A DNA stretch of 64,000 bases, from positions 9,934,001 through 9,998,000 of the forward strand of contig NW_027040849.1 of the NCBI RefSeq assembly GCF_037179485.1. The letters run 5' to 3'. Numbering within the stretch: position 1 is the first letter of the stretch; every line of letters starts with the position of its first letter. The notes beneath the pieces are model-generated. The model worked only from the letters and a program-made list of their open reading frames with translations. It did not search any database and was not told where the DNA came from. The stretch is from Ochlerotatus camptorhynchus (taxonomy: Eukaryota; Arthropoda; Insecta; Diptera; Culicidae). A program made the translations under genes and the position numbers. Shown here piece after piece: positions 11,926 through 22,383 of this stretch.

Positions 11926-12310
11926 TAATGCTCCCTAATGGTGCCCTTTACGTTGTGAAGATCATGAACATGAGCAAGAGCATGTTGACCGCCCACGGTT
12001 GCTGCTCTAGATCAGCTGTTATTACACAGAGAACCACCAGATGATGTATGGGACTAACATACATCCTCAATGTGTAAAACCTTATGTCCCGATACTAAGC
12101 AGTACCAGCGCCGGCCGTGCCCGAATGCAGGTCAACTAAGGAGTGGAAAAAAATGTGATAACGTGATACTCGCTTTGAAGGAAGCCGACAACGCCTCTGC
12201 ACTTCCACGAGAAATCACTGGACTTTTGGATATCTGGGGTAGGGTCTGCAGCAGGGTTCGTTCTGGTAAACTTATCCTGAATGTAGCGACGCGTATTTGT
12301 CGAGCTATCG
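11926..12310 (-). mobile_element. SINE-like repeat, family D (copy D2)
   Basis: Read on the minus strand, this matches 24440-24756 over most of its length. Shared landmarks are 'ccagcgccggccg', 'cacttccacgag', 'gcagcagggttcgtt' and 'accgcccacggttgct'. The tRNA-like head seen in the 24.3 kb copy is missing here. The low-coordinate end (11926-11965, 'taatggtgcccttta') is also shared with 36388-36430, so the repeat may be part of a longer element. Confidence 0.65.
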
Positions 12311-12459
12311 TCGACCGGCGACGACGCTACGCTTGATGGAACTTGGGTCCCATGATTTTCTGCTCAATAAGCAGGGCCATCGAGTTCTTCGCATAACATC
12401 ACATCATAAGCACCGACGGTTCCTTTGCTATATAAAAAACAGTTTGTACTATTCACGAC

Positions 12460-12556
12460 ATAGACCGTCTTATTCGTACTATCTATTCAGGGGTAAAAGG
12501 AAAACCTGGGAAATCCACAACACCCGCGGCAACAGCCAGCAAACGATGCCCTGAAT
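12460..12556. repeat. Fragment of a dispersed repeat shared with 36520-36655
   Basis: The phrases 'ctatctattcagggg', 'aatccacaacacccgcggca' and 'acagccag' match 36541-36640 in the same order. Together with 11926-11965 this shows that one longer repeat once covered 11.93-12.56 kb and 36.39-36.66 kb. Its type is unknown. Confidence 0.6.
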
Positions 12557-13640
12557 AGAGTCGAAGTTGAAGAGTCGGAGTCGAAGAGTCGAAGTCGAAG
12601 AGTCGGAGTCGAAGAGTCGGAGTCGAAGAGTCGGAATCGAAGAGTCGGAGTCGAAGAGTCGAAGTCGAAGAGTCGGAGTCGAAGAGTCGGAGTCGAAGAG
12701 TCGGAGTCGAAGAATCGGAGTCGAAGAGTCGGAGTCGAAGAGTCGGAGTCGAAGAGTCGGAGTCGAAGAGTCGGAGTCGAAGAGTCGGAGTCGAAGAGTC
12801 GGAGTCGAAGAGTCGGAGTCGAAGAGTCGGAGTCGAAGAGTCGGAGTCGAAGAGTCGGAGTCGAAGAGTCGGAGTCGACGAGTCGGAGTCGACGAGTCGG
12901 AGTCGACGAGTCGGAGTCGACGAGTCGGAGTCGACGAGTCGGAGTCGACGAGTCGGAGTCGACGAGTCGGAGTCAAAGAGTCGGAGTCGAAGAGTCGTAG
13001 TCGAAGAGTCAGAGTCGGAATCGAAGAGTTGGAGTCGAAGAGTCGGAGTCGAAGAGTCGGAGTCGAAGAGTCGGAGTCGAAGAGTCGGAGTCAAAGAGTT
13101 GGATTCGAAGAGTTGGAGTCGAAGAGTCGGAGTCGAAGAGTTGGAGTCTAAGAGTCGGAGTCGAATAGTCGGAGTCGAATAGTCGGAGTCGAAGAGTCGG
13201 AGTCGAAGAGTCGGAGTCGAATAGTCGGAGTCGAAGAGTCGGAGTCGAAGAGTCGGAGTCGAAGAGTCGGAGTCGAAGAGTCGGAGTCGAAGAGTCGGAG
13301 TCGAAGAGTCGGAGTCGAAGAGTCGGAGTCGAAGAGTCGGAGTCGAAGAGTCGGAGTCGAAGAGTCGGAGTCGAAGAGTCGATGTCGAAGAGTCGGAGTC
13401 GAAGAGCCGGAGTCGAAGAGTCGGAGTCGAAGAGTCGGAGTCGAAGAGTCGGAGTCGAAGAGTCGGAGTCGAAGAGTCGGAGTCGAAGAGTCGGAGTCGA
13501 AGAGTCGGAGTCGAAGAGTCGGAGTCGAAGAGTCGGAGTCGAAGAGTCGGAGTCGAAGAATCGAAGAATTGGAGTCGAAGATCTGGAGTCGAACATTCGG
13601 AGTCGAAGAGTCGGAGTCGAAGAGTCGGAGTTGGAGCCGA
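12557..13640. repeat. 14-bp minisatellite, about 77 copies, open in nearly all frames
   Basis: The unit is gagtcggagtcgaa (6+8 bp, both halves beginning gagtcg). Because 14 is not a multiple of three, every frame of one strand reads the same 14-residue cycle: ESESKSRSRRVGVE forward, LRLRLFDSDSSTPT reverse. Long open frames therefore exist on both strands (for example 12567-13151, 12483-13094 minus, 13009-13596 minus). They have no promoter, normal start context or known domain and are best read as a by-product of the repeat. Variants include gacgag (a block near 12871-12970) and gaatag units near 13160-13220 that add stops. CpG is unusually frequent compared with the surroundings. Confidence 0.95.
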
Positions 13641-13995
13641 ATATTAACCGCTACGCCGGGTACGTCCCCATTTCAGTATTGAACAGTTCCAAGATCATGT
13701 GGGATTAACCCCAATGATCCTACGAAATGAATCTAAAGCATTTGTAGGCTAAATTAAAAGGGCATAGGCAAACGTTAGGGACGATTTTAAAGGACTTGTA
13801 GGATAACTTTAGAGGTCTTGTGCAATAAATCTTAAGGATTTAAGAGAGAAGTTGAATGGACTTATGAAAAAAGTTCAGATACCTTTTGGAGTACTTCAAA
13901 GGTCTTTATACAGCCATAGCAAATATGTAGTGGTTCTCATAATTTCGTAAAAATTGGTAGTTTTGTTCGTTATCGCAAAATATTATGTCATTAGG
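13641..13995. repeat. Short degenerate repeats after the minisatellite
   Basis: Loosely repeated words such as 'aaaggacttgtagg', 'agaggtcttgtgca' and 'aaggatttaagagag' recur about every 30-35 bp between 13760 and 13910. This is the same flavour of decayed array seen at 16350-16920 and 23450-24090. No gene. Confidence 0.5.
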
Positions 13996-14355
13996 GTGAC
14001 CATTAGGATGAGTCATTATGATCATTTTTCAGAACAATGTTTTTTTTTTTTGGTTCCATTTGGGCTCCCAAACGACTGTGCAAAATTTGGGGACAATTGG
14101 TTGTAACCCGGCTTTCCGCATTCGGTTTAATTTTTGTATGGAAATTAGTATGGGAAAACCTACTTTTTTGCATCTTTATTACTGCACAAACCACTCATCT
14201 AAATACGTTAAAGTATAGCCCAGAAAGTAAATAACAACTTTGCTAAAGGTTGTATGGTGCTAGAATGTATCTAAAAAAAGTTATAGCTGTTCAAAGGTCA
14301 ATGGTTCGAATTAAATGCCAAAAATCCTTTTTTTCTGCCAACACTGCCGGTGTAC

Positions 14356-14770
14356 CAATGAAAGTCAACTGAAATAACTTCGAAGTTTCTTATCTTATCG
14401 ATTTGGTATGTTCAGATGAATTATTCAAAAACAATTGTTCAATCTCATAGGCATATTAAGTAATGAGGGGGGGGCTAACTTTACTCCCTCCCCTCACTCA
14501 TTTAAGTGGAAGTAAAGCTTCAAACTGCAATAAATCCGGTGTTTCTGATGTTGTCAAGTTGGTATCATATGTATTCAAAAACACGTGCTCAATTTAATAG
14601 GCGTAGTTAGATATGGGGGGAGGGCTTACTGTATCCTTTCCGCCCCTCACTTATATCAATGAAAGTAAACATAAAGACTAAAATAACTTCGGAGTTTCGC
14701 ATCTCTCGAGTTGTTCGGATGGGTTATTCGAAAACATTTGCTCAATCTCATAAGAGAATGCCCGTTTTTT
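14356..14770. repeat. Three ~150 bp tandem units inside the foldback
   Basis: Each unit carries, in order, a 'gaaagt(c/a)aa' start, 'cggtgtttc' or 'cggagtttc', a 'gttcagatg' or 'gttcggatg' phrase, 'ttcaaaaacat', 'ctcaat' and 'cata', usually followed by a G-rich run. Starts lie near 14356, 14505 and 14656. Units are strongly diverged from one another. Confidence 0.65.
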
Positions 14771-15109
14771 TAAATTTCGAAAAGGAATCAGCACTGCTAG
14801 AAATGACGTTTGACTTGGGAGCCCAACTAAAACGTAGCTCACTTAAAGATAGCCCAACAAGCGAAATCCAACTGTACCTGTGTCTGAGAAGAAACTGGTG
14901 AAGACAGTTTTCGTTTTCTCCTGCTTTTTTGATTTTTGATGTACGACTACTTCTGTGTTTTCTATATGCGGATGGCCGTAATGGCAGTTTAATATTTCAA
15001 ATAAAAGCTTTATATAGAAATTTTAAATTTTCCAATTGCTAATAATTCAAACAACATCTCCTCACTAACAAATAAACGGACAAGTGGATATTAAATATTT
15101 ACACTACAA

Positions 15110-15320
15110 CGTGATGGCGTCTTACAATCAACTGCGAAATCATTAACTTTTCAATGTCTCGGCATAAACTAAAACAATATTTTAACTACATACGGAATCA
15201 TTGCTCGTAAAAAGTAAAAATAGAATAGCGGACAATTTTTTTTATATATTCTTAAGAAAAAAAAATTTGTATATATATTTGTACTAGTCTACATCGGTTG
15301 ATCAAAATAAATAAACAACC
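15110..15320 (+). mobile_element. 5'-truncated 3' end of the same non-LTR retrotransposon as 61.1-63.0 kb
   Basis: This ~210 bp matches the reverse complement of 61079-61290 almost throughout. It covers the last codons of the reverse transcriptase frame ('ttcaatgtctcggcataaac'), the short 3' UTR ('tgtactagtctacatcggtt') and the AAATAAATAAA tail. Truncation at the 5' side with an intact 3' end is the usual outcome of incomplete target-primed reverse transcription. It lies in the loop of the large foldback. Confidence 0.85.
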
Positions 15321-15885
15321 ATTTTTGTTTTAAAAACTGCATATAGTAAGCCCCCCCCCCCCCCTACTCTCTAACTACGCTTATGAGATTGAGCAAATGT
15401 TTTTGAATAATTCAACCTGAACATACCAAATCGATAAGATAAGAAACTCCGAAATTATTTCAGTTTGGAATCTGACTTTCATTGGTACACCGGCAGTGTT
15501 GGCAGAAAAAGGGATTTTTGGTGTTTAATTCAAACCATAAATATTTGAATTGTTATAACTTTTTTTTTAGATACATTCTAGCACCGTACTTCCTTTTGAA
15601 AAGTTGTTAGGTACATTCTCGACTATATTTTTACATACTTAGTTGCACTGTTCATGCTAAATTGTGGTCTCTAGGGATAAAAATGCAAAAAAGTTGGTTT
15701 TCCCATACTAATTTTCATACAATATTCAAACGCAATGCGGCAAGCCGAGTTACAACCAATCGTCCCTAAATTTTGCACAGTTGTTTGTGACTCCAAATGG
15801 AACCAAAAAAGGGTTGTTCTCGATTGATGAGGTGAAACTTGCGTTTTTCCATATAACGATGACCCACTCTAGTGACCATTTCCAT

Positions 15886-16349
15886 ATTAGAGTGGTCAAA
15901 AAAATCGATTTTTTTCAATAACTTTTAAACCACTGCGCAGATTTCAAAGATCAAAACATCAAACGAAAGGTAATTAAAAATACTTTTTAGAATAAATATA
16001 ATGATATTAACAAATTTGGATTTTGTATTGAAAAACATTGATTGTATTTCTTTTTTATGGTTTTCATGGTTTGTAGACTGAGGACGCAACATTTTTTTTA
16101 TATTCCTTGAACATTTTTGCAAAAATCAAATTTATTTTTGTTTACAAAGCTGTGATATCAAACAAAAATATTCACGTTTATTTTTAAAATAAACGTATAC
16201 TAATTTTTATTTTAAAAATTGGTGTCAAATGGCTTAAAACATCAAATGCGTTTAAATCAACCTAGTTTATTGTTATGGTCAGAACAAACTAAGTTTACGT
16301 TTATATTTAGGTCAAATATTTTAATTTTGATGATAGTTTTTTTCTGTGT
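15886..16349. other. AT-rich stretch, no gene
   Basis: Long T and A runs and a small palindrome at 16173-16194 ('gtttatttttaaaataaac'). No feature was recognised. Confidence 0.4.
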
Positions 16350-16925
16350 GTACCAGAGACATCCCGGGAAATTGACCACGTTTCCTCGTTTCCGGGAATT
16401 TGTTTCAGTTTCCAGATTTTTTGGGTGAAAGTTACTAGAAGAGAGGCCCAGAAAATTTTCATGTGAAGTCAGAAGAAATTTCCATGCGAAGCCAAAAAGA
16501 CGAAACTTACGGGAATGTCGAAAAAACTTCTGGGGGAGTTACAAACGATTGAACAGAAACTTCCAATGAAAGTTTAAAGAAACTTGCTGAAGAGGTTAAA
16601 TGAACCTTCCAGAGGAAGTCAAAAGAAGCTATAGTGGAAGCCAGAATGATTTCTAGAAGAAGTTTCCGAGGAAATCATATGGAAATTTGCAGGAACACTA
16701 GAAGAGACTTCTGGGAGAATTCGGAAATATCTTCTGGGTCAACAGAAACTCTTCAGAGTAGTCGTAAATAAAAATCCGGAAGAAGTCAGCAGAAAATTGG
16801 AAGGCAGCGCTAGACAACTGTTCTCTGACAAAAATATTTCCCGATTCCCGGGAGGAGTCATCAGCTGTTTCCCATTTCCCGGGGAGCCAAAAATGGGCGG
16901 GAAACGGAAACACTAATTCAAAGGA
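16350..16925. repeat. Degenerate purine-rich tandem array, unit ~30-36 bp
   Basis: Variants of 'gaagtcagaagaaactt' and 'cttccgggggaa' recur through the stretch (for example near 16465, 16515, 16555, 16610, 16660 and 16780). A related array is at 23450-24090. Units are too diverged for a sharp consensus. No coding potential. Confidence 0.65.
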
Positions 16926-18527
16926 TTTATAAGACAATCTCAAGGGACTTGGAGGCAAGTTGGGACTATTTGTTCCATAACCTGTGATGAATTGTAGTTC
17001 AGCAATGTTAATCCAACGAGCTTAGGGATATTATAGGGGCTGTTTTAGAGAGTTTCACTGACACATCGTGTCGGTAAAATTAAGTGAGTATCCCCATCGC
17101 CGTAAGAAACCATCTCTTCACAGCTCTAAAAAAACCAAGAAATTTATTGGCCGAATAAAAAAAGCCCCGCTAAGTCTAAGCTATATTTATTTATTTATTG
17201 CATATTTTATTGTAGCCACCCGAACGCACAAAACGCTACACGGTTGCCCGATCGCGCACGTTCAACATTTCAGAAGGCAGACACAGCGGTAAACACAATT
17301 TTGTAGCCGCTCTGTTTTTCGCCATCACTAACAAATGGTTTTATTTACCAACAACTAGCACTGCGTCCATCACCGACGCCACCGTTGAAAGTACGCATGC
17401 ATTTGATGTATAGAAGACGTGTGAATTTGCCGGTTCGTTTGGCATATGTTAAATCCGGTGTAATTATGTTGGGCCCTTTTTCAAACCACCTTCTCGTGCA
17501 ATCGATATGCGTGAAATGGGTTTTTACCCAGTTCAACCTAGTAAGCTGAAAACCCCTCCGATAACCGTCCTTTACCTGGTGCGCTTGCGATTAGTAAATA
17601 CAAAAAAAAAGTTTCGAAATTCATACTCACACGTCTGCACCGGCGGTTGCGATATAATGAGTTGTCAATTGGAAGCAAATATGGAGTTGCTAATTAAATC
17701 TATTCGAACGAACGAGGACACAGGGCAGAGAAATTTGCATTCGCCAGTGAAGAGCCCCCAGTCAGCTGTCCGTCAGTCCTATAGGAAGGCGGTCTTTCGA
17801 CTTTGGCATACCACTTTGGATCAATTAAGCTGTCTGGTGGTGAAGGCAGAAATTTGCCTACCAAGGTGTTACTACTATATCTACTACTAAAAGGCAAAGT
17901 AAACTTTTACCCAACCATTTGAAGCATCCCGTTTTGGCCAAATATTTGCCAACAGAATAACTCAGTAGGTCTCAAGTTATGCAAATGACTTGAATATTTT
18001 ACCGTTTCAACTTGTTCTGATCGCCGGGAATGGGACGCGAAGAGAAACCCGCTATGTTATCGGCGGTCGCGCTTTATCGCCATAAAAAGACCGTGCCGAT
18101 TGTGTAGTGAGTTACTGATCAATTTCGGAACACTGCCACCAAGGCAAGCTGAAGCTATACTGTTGTTGCTAAGTGATTCTTGTTTTCGTTCGTTTTCCCG
18201 CCCCTACAAACTGCCTATATGGTAGCTGTGTTTGCTGTTGAGCACAAAAAAAAATGCTTCACATGTAGGAAAACAGTTGTTCTGCACTCTGGCAGACAGG
18301 CCGGCAGAGAGCTGGTGATTCAATTCGGTCAGCACTTGACAGTGTCACTCACATCGGTACGTTGATTGTGGGGTCAGAGGATACGTTGTTTGTGTTGTCA
18401 TCAAAAAAGGTTGCTACCACCTAGGTCTCAAAATCTTCCGAAGCAGCCGTTGAAGAGGCCGTTTGTTGAAAGTGATCCTTGAGCACGGGGATTTTTTTTC
18501 GAAAACATGTGAAATTTTTTTTTGAGT
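16926..18527. other. Low-repeat region, no supported gene
   Basis: About 1.6 kb without SINE or foldback signatures and with moderate G+C. Open frames such as 17507-17890 (127 codons) show no recognisable domain. It may be host-specific non-coding or regulatory DNA; nothing more can be supported. Confidence 0.4.
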
Positions 18528-18700
18528 GCTTTATTTGTACAGGTTCAATCGAATAAACTTTACAGAGCCAAGTTATCATTTTCGTTATACATTATTACTG
18601 TCTTATATTTAAAGTTAAAGGATTTGAACCGATTACTCGCGGTCTTCTCGAGGTTAGTGGATGACAATTGTATGGATTGGGAGAGGGAGAAGGAGATTTG
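18528..18700 (-). mobile_element. 5'-truncated non-LTR retroelement 3' end, family F (copy F1)
   Basis: Matches 40386-40552 nearly throughout. Landmarks are 'tttatttgtacagg', 'tcaatcgaataaacttta', 'cagagccaagttatcatttt' and 'actcgcggtc'. On the minus strand it ends in an 'aaataaagc'-like tail, consistent with the 3' end of a retroelement on that strand. The body of the element is absent. Confidence 0.65.
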
Positions 18701-18976
18701 GAATATGATCTATGATTAAAAAATTTCACTATTTCTATGAGTCAATAAAATTTCGAGTGTGATCAAGATATGCACTTAGGGAGATCATGATTTTTTTTTT
18801 CTGAAGGATCTGGAACTATAAAAGTCCAGATTGCTTCTTAAGCAAGTGAAAGTGGTTAATATACAGACATTATTGGACAACTTTTCAGGTTTCTACAGTA
18901 CAAAAATATAATGCATCGTCTCAAAAATTTACGTGATCATAAATTTCTGATTTCATTCGTCTAAGTTTAATTTTTA

Positions 18977-19166
18977 GCGGCGCCGGTGGTCTAGTGGTAA
19001 GCGTGATTACCTCTCATCCCAGCAGGCCTGGGTTCAATCCCAGTCGGCACCGCCGGGATGTTCTAAGGCGAAGGGAAGTAAACCCGTTGGTCCCAGGTTC
19101 ATAAGTTGATGGGTCGATAGGTAGGGCTCAGGTGTGGGAGCTGCCTCCCTGGCGTCGGTAGCATTG
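18977..19166 (+). mobile_element. tRNA-derived SINE, family A (copy A2), 3' truncated
   Basis: Head with A box 'ggtctagtggtaagcg' and B box 'gggttcaatccca', then the family A body 'gatgttctaaggcgaaggga' to 'ggcgtcggtagcattg'. The 'ggtgctcagcacgg' and 'gaaaacaaatcaa' tail is missing. Compared with A3 it lacks the 'aacatctctgatc' piece. Confidence 0.85.
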
Positions 19167-19368
19167 CACACTGGGGGCAAAATCGAAACAATGTGTTAAA
19201 ATTCAATAACTTCGGTGCTCACTGGAACAAGAGACTAAAAAATAGTCATTCTTATAGAAAAAAAAGTCTCAGGAATCGATTAGAGTGGGTTTCATCTTGG
19301 GCACGATAGGGTAAGTTTGGGTTTTTCACAGTTTTGCCCTAAAATCTCCTATTTTGCATGATTTGAAT
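19167..19368. other. Spacer between SINE A2 and a 150-bp array
   Basis: No repeat unit or gene was recognised; a degenerate relative of the following array may begin near 19310. Confidence 0.3.
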
Positions 19369-19800
19369 GCTGTATCTCAAGATACAGATGATATAGACGG
19401 ATAATTTCTTCGGCAAAGTTGATCAGGAGGTCAAGGACTGTTGGATGATGGACAGAAAAATTCGGAATTCTTCCGCTAGGCGGCGCTAGTGAGCATTCGA
19501 AGTGTATATGTTTGTGCTGCTGTATCTCAAGATCCTGACTATTTAGACGGATGATTTCTTCGGCAAAGTTGATCAGGAGGTCAAGGACTGTTGGATGATG
19601 GACAGAACAATTCGGAATTCTTCCGCTAGGCAGCGCTAGTGAGTATTCGAAGTGTATATGATTGTGCTGCTGTACCTCAAGATCCTGACTATTTAGACGG
19701 ATGATTTCTTCGGCAAAGTTGATCAGGGGGTCAAGGACTGTTGGATGATGGACAGAACAATTCGGAATTCCTCCGCTAGTTAGTGCTATCTATGATCTTC
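19369..19800. repeat. Three tandem 150-bp units (satellite S)
   Basis: The anchor 'gctgt(a)tctcaagat' occurs at 19369, 19519 and 19669, an exact 150-bp period. Each unit contains 'ttcttcggcaaagttgatca', 'ggatgatggacag', 'ttcggaattc' and 'ccgctagg(c)gcgctagtg'. Units 2 and 3 are nearly identical and unit 1 more diverged; the third is truncated after 'ccgctagttagtgcta'. The reverse complement of the same unit forms the array at 50.5-51.6 kb. Confidence 0.9.
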
Positions 19801-19838
19801 TCTGGCTATTACGTCCCAACTGTAACTTAACGCCTGCT

Positions 19839-20070
19839 CTCAACTTAGTGCTCTAGATGCACTTCCACAGTTGTTAATTGAAAGCTTTCCAAGCCTGTTC
19901 GATTTTTACATGTGTATATTGTGGGACAAGTACAATAATATACTATGCCCAGGGAAGTCGAGGAATTTTTCAATCTGAAATCCTAGACCAACCGGGATTC
20001 GAACCCAGCCACCTCCAGCATGGTTTGCTTTATAGTCGCAGGCTCTACCGACCGAGCTTATGGAGGCCCC
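19839..20070 (-). mobile_element. tRNA-derived SINE, family B (copy B1)
   Basis: On the minus strand: head 'ggcctccataagctcggtcg' with B box 'gggttcgaatcccgg', then 'aattcctcgacttccctggg', 'aagtgcatctagag' and the 'agcac' end. The GAA tail present in B2-B5 is missing at the low-coordinate end. The overall design (tRNA-related promoter, conserved body, triplet tail) is that described for Feilai of Aedes aegypti; assignment to Feilai is a hypothesis. Confidence 0.8.
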
Positions 20071-20479
20071 CTGATCTATGAATGTAATCAAACTAAAATG
20101 CGAGGTGGTAGCCTAATTAACAAGTTTTGAGGACAATTTGGTGAACCTAGAACGTCTTAAACATATCGAATTCAAACATAAATAATGTGCATGATATGTT
20201 TAACCCTGTTTGGAGATGTTTTGATACAAAAGGCTTTGAATCAGTGAACCTGGATGAGAATTTGATCTGAACTCAAGGACAATTTGGAGAACCGTGAGTA
20301 TCTTATACACCTCAAAATCAACTATAAACGAACAGCAGAAACTGTATAAACGTGTTTCGGAAAGTTTTGTCGGTGAGATCATCGTGCAGATTTTAGTTGA
20401 TCCAGTAGATCAAATAATCGGACCTCTAGAACAATTTGAAGAACCTAGAACTTCTAATACACCTTAAATTGATGTTGTT
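20071..20479. repeat. Three diverged ~150 bp tandem units
   Basis: The phrase 'ggacaatttgg(t/a)gaacc' followed by 'tctta' and 'acacct(c/t)aaa' recurs near 20129, 20275 and 20427, spacing about 146-152 bp. Units are old and diverged. Confidence 0.55.
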
Positions 20480-20523
20480 TGGTGCTCAGCACGATAAAGA
20501 AGATCGACGGAAAACAAATCAAG
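20480..20523 (+). mobile_element. SINE family A tail fragment (copy A6)
   Basis: 'ggtgctcagcacga' followed by 'agatcgacggaaaacaaatc' matches the last ~45 bp of SINE A3 (31300-31341). The rest is absent, as in severe 5' truncation. Confidence 0.7.
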
Positions 20524-20529
20524 ACATTT

Positions 20530-20860
20530 TTTTTAACTTTTTAAAGCTTTTAAAAAATTGATTCCTTCGAAAAAAAAATTAAAGACACTTAAAAATTGAC
20601 AAAAATAGTAGAACATGAACTTTTAGTAATTTTTTTGAACTTTTTGGTCAAAGCGTTTTCAATTTAATGTATAATCAGAAAACAATGTTTATGTATTATG
20701 ATATTTAAATTATTTTCTGTTAACACAATACACAAAAAAGCTTTCTCAAAAAAAGTTCAAAGATTTGACCAAAAGTTCTTGTTCTACGATTTGTGTCAGT
20801 TTTCAAGTGTCCATGGGTTTGAACATTTCAAAAATTGGCACTTTCTATAAGCCTTTTTCT
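20530..20860. repeat. AT-rich inverted repeat (foldback-like)
   Basis: Sequence near 20580-20655 ('gacacttaaaaattgaca', 'tagaacatgaactttt', 'ttgaactttttg') pairs with the complement near 20733-20812 ('aaaaagttcaaag', 'aaaagttcttgttcta', 'tgtcagttttcaagtgtc'). Arms are about 75-80 bp with a loop of ~75 bp. No terminal duplication was identified. Confidence 0.6.
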
Positions 20861-20989
20861 TAATTTAAAATCGGCAAGAACATGTTGAGGTATTTAGATT
20901 TGATTTTTTTTTAATATTATTTTTACTTATCAATTAATTAAAAAAAAAACACGTTAATTTTTCCCAAAATAACCTCATGTTTCTCTGCA

Positions 20990-21215
20990 ACTTTGTCACA
21001 GACGTCATTCCGAATAGAAGTGTCGTTTCGGGGCAACATTTTTTTGAATTTTTTTAAAGATGTCATTCTGGGAATATTACATGATCCAAAACGGTCGAAT
21101 TTTAGCAAAAATGTGAATCATTGCCCAAAACAAATAATCTATGCAAATCGGAAAAGGTCGAGTTTTACCGATTCGTCATTTGGCGTGGAACTGATCCATA
21201 TACAGGGGTTACTCA
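20990..21215. repeat. Dispersed repeat G (copy 1)
   Basis: Shares 'gacgtca', 'aaaaatgtgaatcattgccc', 'atgcaaatcgga(a)aaggtcga' and 'gattcgtcatttggcgtgg' with 31600-32005. Type unknown. Confidence 0.5.
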
Positions 21216-21589
21216 AAATAACTAGGATAGGCAAATTTTAGGTCAACTTTGGGGTGTTGTAACTTCGTCAAATATGGTTCGGGTTTTATTCTACCAAAAG
21301 CATTCAACTGGAAAACTAATATAGTTTTATGGAGTGGTCTCGAAAATAACCATGGTCACCGGATACCGGAGATATTCCGGGGTTTCGGAGGGCTTGTTTA
21401 ACTTGCTAAATTTGTGATGTGATTTTATATGATACCGGTTAAAATCGATATTTTTATGAAATACACAGAACTATTTTCAAAGCGAATGATGCACCAAGAA
21501 CTAAAATCGGCTTATAATCAACGGAGATTTGGCCATTTCCCTGGAATCAGTTCTGGTGGAGGGTTCTGAATATGATCAGACGTTTAATC
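21216..21589. other. Unannotated stretch
   Basis: No repeat unit or gene recognised. Short phrases ('ccggataccggagatattcc') hint at further decayed repeat units like those that follow. Confidence 0.3.
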
Positions 21590-21870
21590 ACTCAAAACAT
21601 GTCGTGCGATAGTTCTTTCTTCATGGTTTTTAATAAATAGGCTATCGATGAACTTTAAATGTTTCATTGACCACATTAGCTACTCTCGGAACCTCCAAGG
21701 TTCCCACCTGTAACAGGGAACAATTGCATTTTTATACCAGCCCATTTTTCGTGGTTTTTCATGAATAGGGTTTCCGTAAACTTCAAATGGATCATTGACC
21801 ACATTGGCCAATCTTGGATCTCCGGAATGCCCCTCAGGGAACATATAGCAGGGGCAATTGCATTATTGTA
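21590..21870. repeat. Diverged ~130 bp tandem repeat H
   Basis: Two units begin at 'catggtttttaataaatagg' (21622) and 'cgtggtttttcatgaatagg' (21750). Both continue with 'aactt(t/c)aaatg' and 'cattgaccacatt', then 'ggaacctcc' or 'ggatctccgg', and end in 'caattgcatt'. A single further copy of the first half lies at 25255-25335. Confidence 0.65.
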
Positions 21871-22383
21871 TGTTTATATGTATGTAAAGGAAACCACTCA
21901 TTGTTGCAGGCACAACCATTAGACAGTGGACTGTCCACCTCGTACGACTTGATCAAGTACAACACCTGATTGTATTCAATTTACCATTGTATGAAGGGCC
22001 AAAAACGGAGGGCGAACCTGTAAGCAGAGACAATTACGCTTAGTCCGCGGGATCAAAGAGAATCTCCTTCCAACAATAAAATCCTACCACCCGGTAATGT
22101 GCAAGCCATCGCACGAGGGGATGTCCCAATGAGTGGGAAAGAAGAGCCCGCCTTCAATTCACGATCTGTTAACGGCAGGGAGTTGGCAATTCCACTCTCC
22201 CCATCGAAATCGCTTCAATCGGGTGCCCTGGTTGGACCGTCCCATCAGCGTTGCCAGATTGTTTTCAAGCTTATCGGTATCAAAGGTTTTAAAAAATCGG
22301 TATATATCGGTATTTACTATTTTAATTAATTTTATTTTTTTGACTTTTCGAAGGCGAAAATTTAAACGTTTGAACTAAGAAGT
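21871..22383. other. Unannotated stretch
   Basis: Contains 'caattgcatt'-like and 'aagcagagacaattacgctt' words that may be relics of neighbouring repeats. Overlapping open frames at 22099-22378 show no recognisable domain. Confidence 0.3.

Larger units (their letters stand above)
13996..15885. mobile_element. Large foldback element with tandem repeats and a retroelement fragment in its interior
   Basis: The left arm (about 13996-14475) and right arm (about 15351-15885) are imperfect reverse complements. They share 'ggttccatttgg', 'ttagtatgggaaaacc', 'agatacattctagcacc' (complement on the left), 'aacactgccggtgtaccaat' and 'atctcatag'. The arms end inward at a G run (14467-14474) and a complementary 14-base C run (15351-15364). 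Inside are three ~150 bp direct repeats (starting near 14356, 14505 and 14656) and a plus-strand retrotransposon 3' end (15110-15320). No transposase was recognised. The core 'aaattagtatgggaaaacc' is also close to sequence in the foldbacks at 22.5 and 52.4 kb. Confidence 0.8.

Noticed and set aside
12483..13094. Serine/arginine-rich or leucine-rich protein genes in the minisatellite
   Set aside because: Equivalent frames exist in all phases of both strands as a result of the 14-bp unit; no start context, splice signal or unique sequence supports a gene.
16173..16194. Palindrome as a regulatory operator
   Set aside because: It is a simple AT palindrome in an AT-rich stretch and no gene is nearby.
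18977..19060. tRNA gene (A and B boxes present)
   Set aside because: The same sequence recurs in several dispersed copies with a shared non-tRNA body and A-rich tail, and does not fold as a proper cloverleaf; it is a SINE head. The same applies to 2281, 25656, 31096 and 42810.
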